A stretch of 47,793 nucleotides of DNA from Bifidobacterium vansinderenii (GTDB taxonomy: Bacteria; Actinomycetota; Actinomycetes; Actinomycetales; Bifidobacteriaceae). Made by a program: the position numbers and the translations under genes. Shown here one piece after another: positions 1-9,391 of this stretch. The notes under the pieces are model-generated. The model had not been told where the DNA came from. It did no database searches and saw only the letters and a list, made by a program, of their open reading frames with translations. The stretch covers positions 92 to 47,884 of the forward strand of contig NZ_NEWD01000003.1 of the NCBI RefSeq assembly GCF_002234915.1, given 5' to 3'. How positions within the stretch are numbered: position 1 is the stretch's first letter; each line of letters starts with the position of its first letter.

Positions 1-684
<684 letters not shown>

Positions 685-698
685 CTACCTACGACCGC

Positions 699-3600
699 CT
701 ACGCGCTCAGCGAGCGCAGGAACTGCAACTGGATGGCGTCCATGCCGTCGCCGTCGGCGGTCATGCGGGCCGCCGCCATCGACAGCGTGCGGGCCGGCAC
801 GAACAACGCGTTGTCCACGCTCACGCGGGCCGCATCACGCACGATTGACGCCACCTCGCTCTCCGGCCATACGGGCATCTCATGCTCGCGCAGCACGGCC
901 TTCGCCTCATCCACGGTATGCGGCACGGCGATGCACTGCGAGCGCGCGCGAGCGAACAGTTCATTGAGTTCCGAATCGATCGACCCCATGGCGTCCGGCG
1001 AGATATGGTCGCTCATCAGATATGCGGCCGCGGCGATGTCGAAGTCGTCGCGCATCCACTCCGCGTAGGCCAGACGGTAGTAGGCGAATGCGGCGTCGTC
1101 GCGGTCGAGCGACACGCGCAGCGCGTTCAGGCATGCGGCGCGCGCCGAATCCCAGTCCTGCGTGTTGGCCAGTTGGATGGCGAGCCGCAGATGCGACAGC
1201 GGGTAGGCGGGCGCGTAGACCACCATGGCGTTGAGATGCGGCAGCGCCTTGGCCGGTCCTAGGATCTGGGCGAGCACGTCGGCGAGTTCCATGTGCGCGT
1301 AGAACAGGTTGTCCGGAATCAGCACGGTCTTCTCATCCGGCGTGGCGAACAGACGGTTGTAGACCACGCGTTCCGCATACGAGTTGAAGTAGCGGGGCAC
1401 GCCGCCGGTGGAGGCGAACAGCTTGTCGAGATGCTCCACGGCGGATTCGGCCACCTCCACGGCCTTCTGCGCCTCACCGCCGAACAGCAGGTCGCGGGCT
1501 TTGACGCGCTCGGCGTCAAGCCGGTCGGCGAGCCCGAAGTCGGGTTCTGGAGTGTCAAGCCCGTCGATGATCGCACTGGTCACATCGCCGGCGACATCGT
1601 TGAGCTCGGGGTCGCCGATGCGATGGATGACGTCCATGGCGCGGTGCGCGCGTTCCACGGAGGACAGCGAGTCGTCGAGCACCAACCGGTGGAAGTGGTT
1701 GATCGCACGCTGCAGCACGTCCACGCGCTGAATGGACAGGTCGAGCGTATCCTGCGCGCCAAGTACCCTGGCCACGGGCGCGGGGAACCGCTGCTCGCTC
1801 AGTTCGGGCGCCTCCTGCGCGCCGGTGGGCGAATACATGGCGTCGCGCAGATCGAATTCGGCGTCGATCGGCTTGAGCCCGTCGTTGCCGTCCACGTCCA
1901 TGGTGGCGTCGAACGCACGGTAGAGGTGCTGCGGGCGGGCGAGGCCATCCTCGTCGATCATGGTGAGGAAGCGCTCGCGGGTGAAGGTGACGGTCACGAG
2001 GTTGCGCACGGTGGGGTTCTTGCGCAATGCGGCGATCGGATCGCTGTCGGTGTCGGCGTCTCCGCTCTGGCCGGTGCCGTCGCTCACGTCGAATGGATCG
2101 TCCGTGTCCTTGGCGTCGCCAAGCGCACCGATGCCGGTGCCGTCGCCGGTGCCGTCGGGCATGGAGAACGCCATGGCGTCGATGTCCACGCCTTTCATAA
2201 GGTTTTCGAATTCGCGGTCCACAGATTCGTTATCGGACGTGGAGGATGCGGCCGTGCCGAGATCGCCGGTTTCTCCGGTGGATGTGCCGTCGGAGTCGTC
2301 GACGGGCGGCTGGGGCGTGTCGACTTCGGGCGGGGCCAGCTGGCGTGCGGCGCTGCCGTGCACGTCGCCGTCTTTCGGGTCGGCCTTGGTCACGCCGCCG
2401 ATCGTACCGCCGGAACGCATGTCCTCGAACATGTGCAGGGCTTCGCTCATCATCGAGGAGATCGCCGAATTCTGTTCGGCCACGGCCTCCTCGAGGCCTA
2501 TGGAGTCCACGTGCAGCGACACGCGTTCCACGTGGTCATCCACGCCGAAGGCGAGCGCGGCGAGCATGAGTCCGACGCGCAGGTTGTAGTCGGCGGAGAG
2601 TGAGGCCCGTTCGGACTGGCTCAGGTCCACCCATGTGCGTCGCCGCTCGTCGTAGCGGTTGGTCGGCATCATCGAGGTGCCTGCGGTGGTGAAGCCGATG
2701 GCCACGTTGCCGTCCTGCAGGCTGGCGCGGAATTCGACGTCGAACCGGTAGGGCAGGCGCAGGCGACGCACCAGAGAGGAGAAGGTCTGCCGGTACACCC
2801 ATTCCGAGCCGTTCGCGTCACGGACCGTGTCATGCGTGGACGGTGATTCCACGGGGTCGGGGAATTCGGTGGCCGTCTCGACGGCGGCTTCGCGCGCGGC
2901 CTCGACCATGGCGGAGAGCGCGGCGGTGCCGTCGTCGTGTACGGGGTCGAATCGTTCGCCCGGGTCGTCCTCGATGTCGAGCGCGGTGATAGCGGGGTTG
3001 GTCAGCAGCGCCCAGTCGAGCTGGGACGCCTGGGCGCGGGTGACGGTGTCTTCGGTGGGGTATGCGCCGAGCCGGGCGTTGCGTTCGAGCCACATGCTTA
3101 CGGCGGCGAACCGGTTGAGGTTGCCTTCGATGCGCAGCGAGGCGAGCGCCGCGGGGAATTCGAGCCCGGAATCCCAGCCGAAGAAGTAGCCGCCCGAGTA
3201 GGGCGAGGTGTACAGGTGCAACGGTTCAGCGCCATGCACGGCCTCGAGGCCTTCAATCTGGTCGAGGGCGCCGGCCTCGTTCATCAGGTCGGCGAAGAGG
3301 ACTTCGAGTCCGGAGACGCGCATGCCGTGGGCGCGGGCCTGCAGCGTGTCTTTGACGCTGCGGCGGATCGCGCCGATGGGTGCCTCGCGGCGCAGTCTGC
3401 GGAAGATGTTGCCCGATCCGAATCCGATCATGAATCCGTCGACCCGCGGCAGGAAGTAGACGGCGAAGAACGCGATGGCCATGGCGTCACGGTATTCGAG
3501 ATCGGCGCGCAGTTCCACGGGCAGGTCGGCGCGCAGCTGTTCGAGCGTATACCGGTTGTCGGTCTTGAGCCAGGATGCCAGCCACATCATGTCGCCGTCG

Positions 3601-4223
3601 TCGCCACGGCCGACGATGCCGCCCTGCAGCACGTTCATAACATCGTCGTCCGTCGCGGTGTTCGCGCCCGGCCGGTCGGTGCCGTCGAGACGGCTGGCCG
3701 GCACGTGGATCTCGTTCTCCTTGGCGAACAGGAACACGGGATTGTCCCGCTGCGTGTCGGGGTTGATGTCGGGGCCCGCGAAAATGCGGCCCTTGTTGTC
3801 GACGAAGGCGATGGGCGTGCAGTGATTGCGGTCGGTGAACACGGCCAGAGAGAATCCACGGCCGTGCGTCTGCGGGAACTGCGCCCATCCTACGGACAGG
3901 CCGTCGGGCACTCCCGGCATGGCGGGCAGCAGTCGTCGATTGACCAGCGGTCCGATGCGCCTGGCATGTGCGGCGAGTTCACGAAGCATGTTGCCGTCGA
4001 TGTTTCGCGTGGCATTCCCGCCGTTCGCGGCCGTGGCGTTCTGGTTCGTGTCGGCGCCGGGTTCGAACGATTCGGAGGCCGCGCCGTCGTCGGTCCCGCC
4101 GGTGGCGAATCGTGATGTCAGCGTTTCCAATTCCCCCAACGCCCGGTGCAGCATCCGCCCGTATCGGGAACGTTTGCGACCATTGTTACGCCGGTTGGAG
4201 GATGAAGTAGACATACCGTTCAT
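699..4223 (-). CDS. Very large TPR-like protein of unknown function
   Basis: I do not recognise a named family. The product is about 1174 residues with no signal peptide or membrane segment, so probably cytoplasmic. The N-terminal part is basic (RRNNGRKRSRYGR), followed by two conserved-looking globular regions, an acidic Asp/Thr/Gly-rich low-complexity stretch near the middle (roughly residues 600-720), and a C-terminal region of paired helices with alternating small and aromatic residues (ALRVSLDRDDAAFAYYRLAY, FDIAAAAYLMSDHISPDAM) typical of tetratricopeptide repeats. Start at 4221-4223 is chosen because GAGGAT lies about 8 bases upstream; ATGs at 4244 and 4214 are also in frame. It is divergent from the membrane protein gene at 4291 and precedes ligA. 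A scaffold role is a guess only. Confidence 0.8.
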   Translation of the reverse strand: MNGMSTSSSNRRNNGRKRSRYGRMLHRALGELETLTSRFATGGTDDGAASESFEPGADTNQNATAANGGNATRNIDGNMLRELAAHARRIGPLVNRRLLPAMPGVPDGLSVGWAQFPQTHGRGFSLAVFTDRNHCTPIAFVDNKGRIFAGPDINPDTQRDNPVFLFAKENEIHVPASRLDGTDRPGANTATDDDVMNVLQGGIVGRGDDGDMMWLASWLKTDNRYTLEQLRADLPVELRADLEYRDAMAIAFFAVYFLPRVDGFMIGFGSGNIFRRLRREAPIGAIRRSVKDTLQARAHGMRVSGLEVLFADLMNEAGALDQIEGLEAVHGAEPLHLYTSPYSGGYFFGWDSGLEFPAALASLRIEGNLNRFAAVSMWLERNARLGAYPTEDTVTRAQASQLDWALLTNPAITALDIEDDPGERFDPVHDDGTAALSAMVEAAREAAVETATEFPDPVESPSTHDTVRDANGSEWVYRQTFSSLVRRLRLPYRFDVEFRASLQDGNVAIGFTTAGTSMMPTNRYDERRRTWVDLSQSERASLSADYNLRVGLMLAALAFGVDDHVERVSLHVDSIGLEEAVAEQNSAISSMMSEALHMFEDMRSGGTIGGVTKADPKDGDVHGSAARQLAPPEVDTPQPPVDDSDGTSTGETGDLGTAASSTSDNESVDREFENLMKGVDIDAMAFSMPDGTGDGTGIGALGDAKDTDDPFDVSDGTGQSGDADTDSDPIAALRKNPTVRNLVTVTFTRERFLTMIDEDGLARPQHLYRAFDATMDVDGNDGLKPIDAEFDLRDAMYSPTGAQEAPELSEQRFPAPVARVLGAQDTLDLSIQRVDVLQRAINHFHRLVLDDSLSSVERAHRAMDVIHRIGDPELNDVAGDVTSAIIDGLDTPEPDFGLADRLDAERVKARDLLFGGEAQKAVEVAESAVEHLDKLFASTGGVPRYFNSYAERVVYNRLFATPDEKTVLIPDNLFYAHMELADVLAQILGPAKALPHLNAMVVYAPAYPLSHLRLAIQLANTQDWDSARAACLNALRVSLDRDDAAFAYYRLAYAEWMRDDFDIAAAAYLMSDHISPDAMGSIDSELNELFARARSQCIAVPHTVDEAKAVLREHEMPVWPESEVASIVRDAARVSVDNALFVPARTLSMAAARMTADGDGMDAIQLQFLRSLSA

Positions 4224-4290
4224 TGTCACAATCCTCACCGACATAGACCGCGTTTCATGCCATCAGAGAACAGTCTCCTACAATGGGCGT

Positions 4291-6657
4291 GTGAATTGCC
4301 GTACCTCCTCCCCCGCCGGGTCGCATGCCAGTGTCATGCGTCGTCTGGCGCGCCATCGTATCGGCCTGCTGGCCGCGGCGATCATCATACTGATCGAGAT
4401 CACGTTGGGCAATCTTCCGTTCTGGACATCGATCGGGGCTCCGAAGCCCACCGCCGTGAACGACACGCACGTCATGCTCGGCGCCGGACTGGTCGAAAGC
4501 GGCGACGGCGTGCTGCGCGTCACCGATCCGACCGCGGCATACATCGACGTATCCGTCGCAGACGAACAGGTGCGCTACGTACGGTACGATTTCGGCGGCG
4601 GTTCTCCCCGGAAGGCCTCCGAACACGGCGAAAGCGCCAAATTCTCCTGGAATCCGAGGGTTCGTCTGGATGCCGGCACCGCCGACGCCGCGGATACGAC
4701 CGATGCCGCAGTCACGACCGACGACAGTGTGCGTTGGCATACCGGTCGTGTGGTCGGCGTCAGCCATGGGGTCAAGGCCACGCATGTGATACGCAACCGC
4801 GCGTATGACGGTGACGTCGTCCGTCTGCGCCTGTGGGTTCAGGAATCCAGCGGCACGCAGTTCGCGTTCCATAGGATCGTCGTCAACGTGCATCCCTCGT
4901 TCCGCATCAGCCCCGTACGCATATTGGTCATGGCAGCCGTGGCCGCCATACTGATCGCATTGCGGCCCCGTTCGCGCCTGTACGCCATGCCGTTGGATAC
5001 CGCCGACCGGCGTCAGCGTCTCGCGCTTGCCGCGGCCGTGGTACCGTTTCTGGTCGCGTTCGGGTTCACGATCTGGTCAGGCATCAACCAGGGTCCACAG
5101 GTGTTCCATCGTCCGTTCGCCTACACCTACGACATGGACCAGTACGCCCGTCTCGGCGACGCGCTGCTGCACGGCCGTCCGTGGCTTGATCTTCCGGTGC
5201 CGCAGGAGATCATGAATGCGAGCGATCCCTATGATGTGGCGTTCCATGAACGGCTGCTCGCCACCGGCACCAACGAGGTGTATTGGGATCACGCGTACTT
5301 CAACGGCCACTGGTATTCGTATTTCGGCGTGGTTCCGGCACTGCTGCTATTCGTGCCGTTCCAGGCGATCACGTCGTTGTGGATCAGCGGCGGCGCGTGG
5401 CTGCCCGCCTCGGTGGCGACGGTCACGTTCCTGATCGGTTTTCTGGTGTTCGGACTGCTGCTGGTGGTGCGTCTGTTCACCCGGTTCTTCCCCACGGCAA
5501 GCGTGGGATCCACGGTGCTGGCGATGATCACGTTCGCCTGTGGTTCGAACGCGTGGGTGCTGTGGATGCGCCCGTCGTTCTATGAGATTCCCACGGCGTC
5601 CGCGCTCATGTTCACGATGATGGGACTGTGGTTCTGGCTTGGTGCGCGCAGCGGCGGCGCCGACGCGTATGAGGGAGGCGTGCCGGACGATCGCGGGGCA
5701 TTCGCCGATGATTCTGACGCCGGCCGTCTGTCGCGCGCCCGTATCGCCGCGGGTTCGCTGTGCATGGCACTCACGTTGGGGTGCCGTATGACGTTCATCT
5801 TCTGCGCGCTGTTCTTCCTGCCGATCTTCGCCGACGAGATTCGTTCGGGGCTGGTGCTCCGTCCGATCGGCATGCTGCTGCCGCGCCGCTGGCGTTTGGG
5901 TTCGTGGAAGACGCAGGCGCGCGGCCGCCGCGTACCGCCCCATGTGTTCGCCTCGTGGAGGAACGATCTGGTGGCGCTGCTGCCCGCGTTCATGGTGTTT
6001 GCCGGACTGTTGTGGTACAACCTGTGGCGGTTCGGTTCGCTGCTGGATTTTGGCAATGACTACCAGTTCACGGTGGTGGATCTGACCCGTTACCGGGAGC
6101 CTCTGGTGGTGCTGCCGCAGATCGTGGGCTACTACCTGTTCCAGCCGCCCCGACTGACGGGAACGTTCCCGTGGCTGACGGTGCCGTATACGCCGGTGAG
6201 TCCGTGGCAGTATCATGAGCGGATCATCGGCGGACTGTTCTGGATGATTCCGGTCTGTCTGCTGGTGTTTCTGATCCCGCCCATGCGGCATGCGCTGCGT
6301 CGTCACCGCGCGTGGGGTCTGACGTGCATGTCGCTGATGCTGGGCGTGTTCGAGCTGCTGTTCGTCAGTTACAAGGGTGGTTTGGATTGGCGGTACGCGT
6401 GTGATTTCTCGTGGCTGTTCACGCTGCCGGGAATCCTGATGATCCCGATCATGATGGAGTGGACGCGCACCCGTCTGATGCTCGAGTCCCCGGGGATCAC
6501 GCGTACGGCCCGAATGGCCCGCGCCGCGGTGATCGTTCTGGTGCTGTGGACGTTGTTCATGACGGTGGCCAGTTCGTTCATGACCGGCCGGGCCAGCCCG
6601 TTGATCACCAGTAATCCGGTGGTGTTCTACACCGTCCAATCCTGGTTCGTCTGGTGA
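4291..6657 (+). CDS. Polytopic membrane protein, GT-C glycosyltransferase-like
   Basis: About 788 residues. A hydrophobic anchor near residues 25-45 is followed by an extracytoplasmic beta-rich region (to about residue 200) and then ten or more membrane segments. The motif after the second hydrophobic block (YDMDQYARLGDALLHGRPWL, then YFNGHWYSYFGVVPALLLF) resembles membrane sugar transferases of the GT-C type that use lipid-linked donors and an acidic external loop. That would place it in cell-envelope polysaccharide or protein glycosylation; the substrate cannot be told. The GTG at 4291 lies six bases after TACAAT (4279-4284) and has no Shine-Dalgarno, which suggests a leaderless message; ATG 4336 is an alternative. 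The open frame extends upstream but overlaps the divergent gene. Confidence 0.75.
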   Translation: MNCRTSSPAGSHASVMRRLARHRIGLLAAAIIILIEITLGNLPFWTSIGAPKPTAVNDTHVMLGAGLVESGDGVLRVTDPTAAYIDVSVADEQVRYVRYDFGGGSPRKASEHGESAKFSWNPRVRLDAGTADAADTTDAAVTTDDSVRWHTGRVVGVSHGVKATHVIRNRAYDGDVVRLRLWVQESSGTQFAFHRIVVNVHPSFRISPVRILVMAAVAAILIALRPRSRLYAMPLDTADRRQRLALAAAVVPFLVAFGFTIWSGINQGPQVFHRPFAYTYDMDQYARLGDALLHGRPWLDLPVPQEIMNASDPYDVAFHERLLATGTNEVYWDHAYFNGHWYSYFGVVPALLLFVPFQAITSLWISGGAWLPASVATVTFLIGFLVFGLLLVVRLFTRFFPTASVGSTVLAMITFACGSNAWVLWMRPSFYEIPTASALMFTMMGLWFWLGARSGGADAYEGGVPDDRGAFADDSDAGRLSRARIAAGSLCMALTLGCRMTFIFCALFFLPIFADEIRSGLVLRPIGMLLPRRWRLGSWKTQARGRRVPPHVFASWRNDLVALLPAFMVFAGLLWYNLWRFGSLLDFGNDYQFTVVDLTRYREPLVVLPQIVGYYLFQPPRLTGTFPWLTVPYTPVSPWQYHERIIGGLFWMIPVCLLVFLIPPMRHALRRHRAWGLTCMSLMLGVFELLFVSYKGGLDWRYACDFSWLFTLPGILMIPIMMEWTRTRLMLESPGITRTARMARAAVIVLVLWTLFMTVASSFMTGRASPLITSNPVVFYTVQSWFVW

Positions 6658-6763
6658 TTTGTCGCCGTCACGGAGTGTCCCCTGCGTTGCGGAACGTTCG
6701 ACGTACCTTTTGTACGCCTTCACATCCCGCGCCTTGGGGACACACACGTGACGGCGACAAATC
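6656..6763 (+). repeat. Palindromic element, copy 1 of 3
   Basis: A 108-base imperfect palindrome that begins inside the stop codon of the preceding gene. The 17-base outer arms are perfect: GATTTGTCGCCGTCACG at 6656-6672 and its complement at 6747-6763. The next layer pairs GTGTCCCC (6675-6682) with GGGGACAC (6736-6743). The centre carries GACGTACCTTTTGTACG. Core sequence and layout match the copies at 6980 and 7082, in the opposite orientation. It may also terminate the upstream gene, but no T-run follows. Confidence 0.85.
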
Positions 6764-6816
6764 CGGGTGGGATTGGAAATATGTGTGATGTTTGAGTCGT
6801 GGGTGGGTGATGACGT

Positions 6817-6942
6817 GATCCCTCCCTCAGTCCGACCTGCGGTCGGCCAGCTCCCTCCCCTGGAGGGAGCACATGGTCATACACCTGCGTGCTCCCTCCA
6901 GTGGAGGGAGCTGTCACGCTCCGCGTGACTGAGGGAGGGATC
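6817..6942. repeat. Composite palindrome with nested hairpins (GGAGGGAG family)
   Basis: Perfect 16-base outer arms GATCCCTCCCTCAGTC (6817-6832) and its complement (6927-6942). Inside lie four small hairpins: CGACCTGCGGTCG (6833-6845), GCTCCCTCCCCTGGAGGGAGC, GCTCCCTCCAGTGGAGGGAGC and GTCACGCTCCGCGTGAC. A half-element of the same family occurs inside the ECF fusion gene at 19658-19705, so it is a dispersed repeat. Confidence 0.85.
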
Positions 6943-6979
6943 CACCCCACCAACGCAGAGGACATTGTGCCGCAAAAGT

Positions 6980-7066
6980 AAAAAATCCGCGCCACGAGTG
7001 TGTCCTCGGTGCCGCGGAACGTGAAGGCGTACAAAAGTACGTCGAACGTTCAGCGGTGCCGAGGAC
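6980..7066 (-). repeat. Palindromic element, copy 2 of 3 (one outer arm missing)
   Basis: Same family as 6656-6763 and 7082-7187. It begins with AAAAAATCCGCGCCACG and contains GTGTCCTCGGTGCCGCGG pairing with GCGGTGCCGAGGAC near 7066. The centre GTGAAGGCGTACAAAAG followed by TACGTCGAACGTTC is nearly the exact complement of the centre of copy 1. The outer right arm is absent; the sequence runs into AAAGTAAAAAATCC, the start of copy 3, so copies 2 and 3 are in direct tandem. Confidence 0.8.
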
Positions 7067-7081
7067 TTATGCTCGCAAAGT

Positions 7082-7187
7082 AAAAAATCCGCGCCACGCG
7101 TGTGTCCTCAAGGCGCGGAAGACGCAGACGTACAAAGGTACGTCAAGTCTTCCGCAACGCAGAGGACACTCCGTGGCGCGGATTTTT
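7082..7187 (-). repeat. Palindromic element, copy 3 of 3; likely doubles as ppgK terminator
   Basis: Outer arms AAAAATCCGCGCCACG (from 7083) and CGTGGCGCGGATTTTT (to 7187) pair almost completely; the next layer is GTGTCCTC/GAGGACAC and the centre is GACGTACAAAGGTACGTC. Read on the minus strand it lies four bases after the ppgK stop and ends in GCGCGGATTTTTT, the form of a Rho-independent terminator. In this orientation its layout matches copy 1 base for base through much of the inner part. Confidence 0.85.
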
Positions 7188-7191
7188 GCCC

Positions 7192-7950
7192 CTAGAAGGT
7201 GGAGGCGTAGTAACCGGCACCCACGATTCCCGCGTCGTTGAGGAGCTGGGCGGGGACGATGGGGGTCTTGATGTCGATGTAGGGGAAGAACTTTTCGTGC
7301 TTCTTGCTGACACCGCCGCCGACGACGAAGATGTCGGGGCTGAAGTAGTGTTCAAGCATGCGGTAGTACTTGGTGAGTCGCTTGCCCCACTTCTTCCAGG
7401 TGAGTTCCTTGGCGGTGCGGATGGAGTCGGCGGCATACTTTTCGGAGTCGCCCTTGTCGTCGAGCAGGAGGTGGCCGAGCTCGGTGTTGGGGACGAGGAC
7501 GCCGTTCATGATGAGGGCGGTGCCGATGCCGGTGCCGAGGGTGGTGGCGATGACGAGGCCGTCGACGCCCTTGGCGGCGCCGTACTGGGCTTCGGCGAGG
7601 CCGGCGGCGTCGGCGTCGTTGACGACGTGGACGGTGCGGCCGGTCTGTTCGCACATGAGTTCGTTGATGTCGACGCCGACCCAGGACTGGTCGAGGTTGG
7701 CCATGAAGTCGAGGGGGCGGCCGGGCTTGACGGGCGCGGGGAAGGCGATGCCGATGGGGGTGCCGTCTTCGACCTCGTAGTGGTCGAGGATCTGCTTGAC
7801 GATGCCGGCGACGGCGGTGGGGGTGGACTCCTCGGGGGTGGGGATGCGGAGTCGCTCGCAGGCGAACTTGCCTTCCTTGAGGTCTACAGGGGCGCCTTTG
7901 ATGCCGGATCCGCCGATGTCGATGCCGAATGCCTGTGCGGTTTCAATCAT
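7192..7950 (-). CDS. ppgK: Polyphosphate glucokinase (ROK family)
   Basis: Phosphorylates glucose to glucose 6-phosphate in the cytoplasm, in this family with inorganic polyphosphate (and usually ATP) as donor. The 252-residue product has the phosphate-binding loop FGIDIGGSGIKGAPVD near the N-terminus, the catalytic-Asp region VVNDADAAGLAEA, and LGTGIGTALI. Length and motifs fit actinobacterial PpgK better than larger ROK repressors or kinases. Start ATG 7948-7950 has GAGGAG about 8 bases upstream; the open frame continues upstream only as an antisense shadow of the MFS gene. It lies 113 bases downstream of the sugar permease gene on the same strand, suggesting import followed by phosphorylation. 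Confidence 0.9.
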   Translation of the reverse strand: MIETAQAFGIDIGGSGIKGAPVDLKEGKFACERLRIPTPEESTPTAVAGIVKQILDHYEVEDGTPIGIAFPAPVKPGRPLDFMANLDQSWVGVDINELMCEQTGRTVHVVNDADAAGLAEAQYGAAKGVDGLVIATTLGTGIGTALIMNGVLVPNTELGHLLLDDKGDSEKYAADSIRTAKELTWKKWGKRLTKYYRMLEHYFSPDIFVVGGGVSKKHEKFFPYIDIKTPIVPAQLLNDAGIVGAGYYASTF

Positions 7951-7975
7951 GTGTTTTCTCCTCGCCGAGATTGAT

Positions 7976-8043
7976 CGGTTGGCCCGCAATTCGAACCTAT
8001 ATGAACGAATGTACCACCGCAGGGGGTGGCGGCGGGCCAACCG
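7976..8043 (-). terminator. Long-arm inverted repeat between MFS gene and ppgK
   Basis: A 12-base perfect inverted repeat, CGGTTGGCCCGC (7976-7987) with its complement at 8032-8043, spaced by 44 bases that include a smaller hairpin (CCACCGCAGGGGGTGG). It sits between the two sugar genes. No T-run follows, so it may attenuate or stabilise mRNA rather than terminate. Confidence 0.4.
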
Positions 8044-8063
8044 GAGTGTGTTTTCGGGGCGTG

Positions 8064-9269
8064 TCACGCGTGGCTTGCGGCGAATACGCGCCTGAGGTTC
8101 TCGTGCATCACGATCATGAGGATGAGGATGGCGCCGAGGTAGAAGGGGTAGAGGGTGATGGTGATGTGGTTGGCGATGAGGCCGAAGATGGGCGGGGCGC
8201 TGAGGCTGCCGGCGTAGGCACAGGCCATCTGGACGCCGATGACGGCTTGGGATTTGTCGGCGCCGAAGTAGGCGGGGGTGGAGTGGATGACGCACGGGTA
8301 GATGGGCGCGCAGCCGAGTCCGACGACGATGAGGCCGATGAGCGGCATGAGGTCGCCGAAGGGCAGCATCATGAGGATCACGCCGCAGCCGACGAGCGCC
8401 TGGCCCATGCGGATCATGGTGTGGTCGGGGAAGCGCATGGTGAGGAATCCGCTGACGGCGCGGCCGGCGGTGATGCCCATGTAGAAGAGGCTGGCCCAGG
8501 CGGCGGCCTGGTCGGCGTCGATGCCGTGGCCGAGCACCATGTAGCTGGCGGCCCAGAGTCCGGCGGTGGTTTCGACGGCGCAGTAGCAGAAGAACATGAT
8601 GAGGATGGATTTGGCGCCGGGGATGGCGAGCACGGCGATCGGTCCGAGGGGTTTGCGGGGTTCGGCCGTCGTGTTTTCGTCGTTGCCGCCGGTTTCGGCC
8701 GGGGATGCGTCGGTTTCGCCGCCGCGGGTCTTCCATAGGGGCAGGCTGATGAGGATGAGCGCGGTGAGTACGACCTGAAGGATGGAAACCCATCGGTAGC
8801 CGGAGTGCCATCCGTAGCCGCCGGTGAGGGCGTAGTTCATGATGTAGGGTCCTGCGGATGCGCCGATGCCCCACATGCAGTGCAGCCAGCTCATGTGGCG
8901 GCTGGTGTAGTGGAGGGCCACGTAGTTGTTGAGGGCGGCGTCCACGGCTCCGGCGCCGAGTCCGTAGGGGATGGCCCAGAGGCAGAGTACCCAGAATGAG
9001 GGGGCGAATGAGAATCCGGCGAGCGCGATGGCGGTGGTGGCGACGCTGAGTGCGGTGACTTTGCCTGCGCCGAGTTTGAGGGTGAGCCGGTCGCTCATGA
9101 GCGCGGAGACGATGGTGCCGGCGCTGATGATCATGGAGATCATGCCGGCGTATGAGACCGGCACGTCGAATTGCGGATACATGACGGGCCATGCCGCGCC
9201 GAGTACGGCGTCGGGCAGGCCGAGGCTGATGAACGCCACGTAGATCACGGCGAGCAGCAGGTTGCCCAT
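8064..9269 (-). CDS. MFS sugar permease (FHS/fucose-permease-like)
   Basis: A 401-residue secondary transporter with about 12 membrane segments and a central cytoplasmic loop rich in Glu/Asp/Thr (around residues 185-215). The opening AVIYVAFISLGLPDAVLGAA and the motif AIPYGLGAGAVDAALNNYVA with HMSWLHCMWG are typical of a branch of the major facilitator family related to fucose/glucose permeases. ATG 9267-9269 has AAGGAGAG about 5 bases upstream, so the longer open frame starting at 9365 is rejected. Its neighbour ppgK suggests glucose or a related hexose as cargo, which is inference. Confidence 0.85.
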   Translation of the reverse strand: MGNLLLAVIYVAFISLGLPDAVLGAAWPVMYPQFDVPVSYAGMISMIISAGTIVSALMSDRLTLKLGAGKVTALSVATTAIALAGFSFAPSFWVLCLWAIPYGLGAGAVDAALNNYVALHYTSRHMSWLHCMWGIGASAGPYIMNYALTGGYGWHSGYRWVSILQVVLTALILISLPLWKTRGGETDASPAETGGNDENTTAEPRKPLGPIAVLAIPGAKSILIMFFCYCAVETTAGLWAASYMVLGHGIDADQAAAWASLFYMGITAGRAVSGFLTMRFPDHTMIRMGQALVGCGVILMMLPFGDLMPLIGLIVVGLGCAPIYPCVIHSTPAYFGADKSQAVIGVQMACAYAGSLSAPPIFGLIANHITITLYPFYLGAILILMIVMHENLRRVFAASHA

Positions 9270-9357
9270 GGTTCTCTCCTTGTTGGGATGGGTACATGCC
9301 GTTGTCGTTGATCGTTCGTCGCTGTGGTCTGACGTTGACCGTGCATGGCGACGCAAT

Positions 9358-9391
9358 CTGGGCATGTACGTTCGTACACGTCCAGATTAGA
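9358..9391 (-). promoter_or_regulatory. Putative operator overlapping the MFS promoter
   Basis: An inverted repeat, CTGGGCATGTACG-TT-CGTACACGTCCAG (9358-9385, 11 of 13 arm positions paired), lies directly after TCTAAT (minus strand, 9386-9391), which looks like a -10 box. A protein bound there would cover the start point, as LacI- or ROK-type sugar repressors do. The regulator is not in the window. Confidence 0.45.

Larger units (their letters stand above)
6658..7191. other. Gene-free repeat island between the GT-C-like gene and ppgK
   Basis: This 534-base stretch holds no convincing gene. Most of it is inverted-repeat DNA: three copies of one palindromic family and one composite palindrome, described separately. 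The short remaining spacers (6764-6816 and 6943-6979) show nothing I can assign. The flanking genes are convergent, so all transcripts entering the island end there. Confidence 0.85.

Noticed and set aside
1293..2603. 436-codon plus-strand frame
   Set aside because: Antisense shadow of the large TPR-like gene; composition is that of a reverse frame and no start signal exists.
6656..7187. CRISPR-like reading of the repeat island
   Set aside because: Repeats are long palindromes in mixed orientation, there are no uniform spacers, and no cas genes are nearby.
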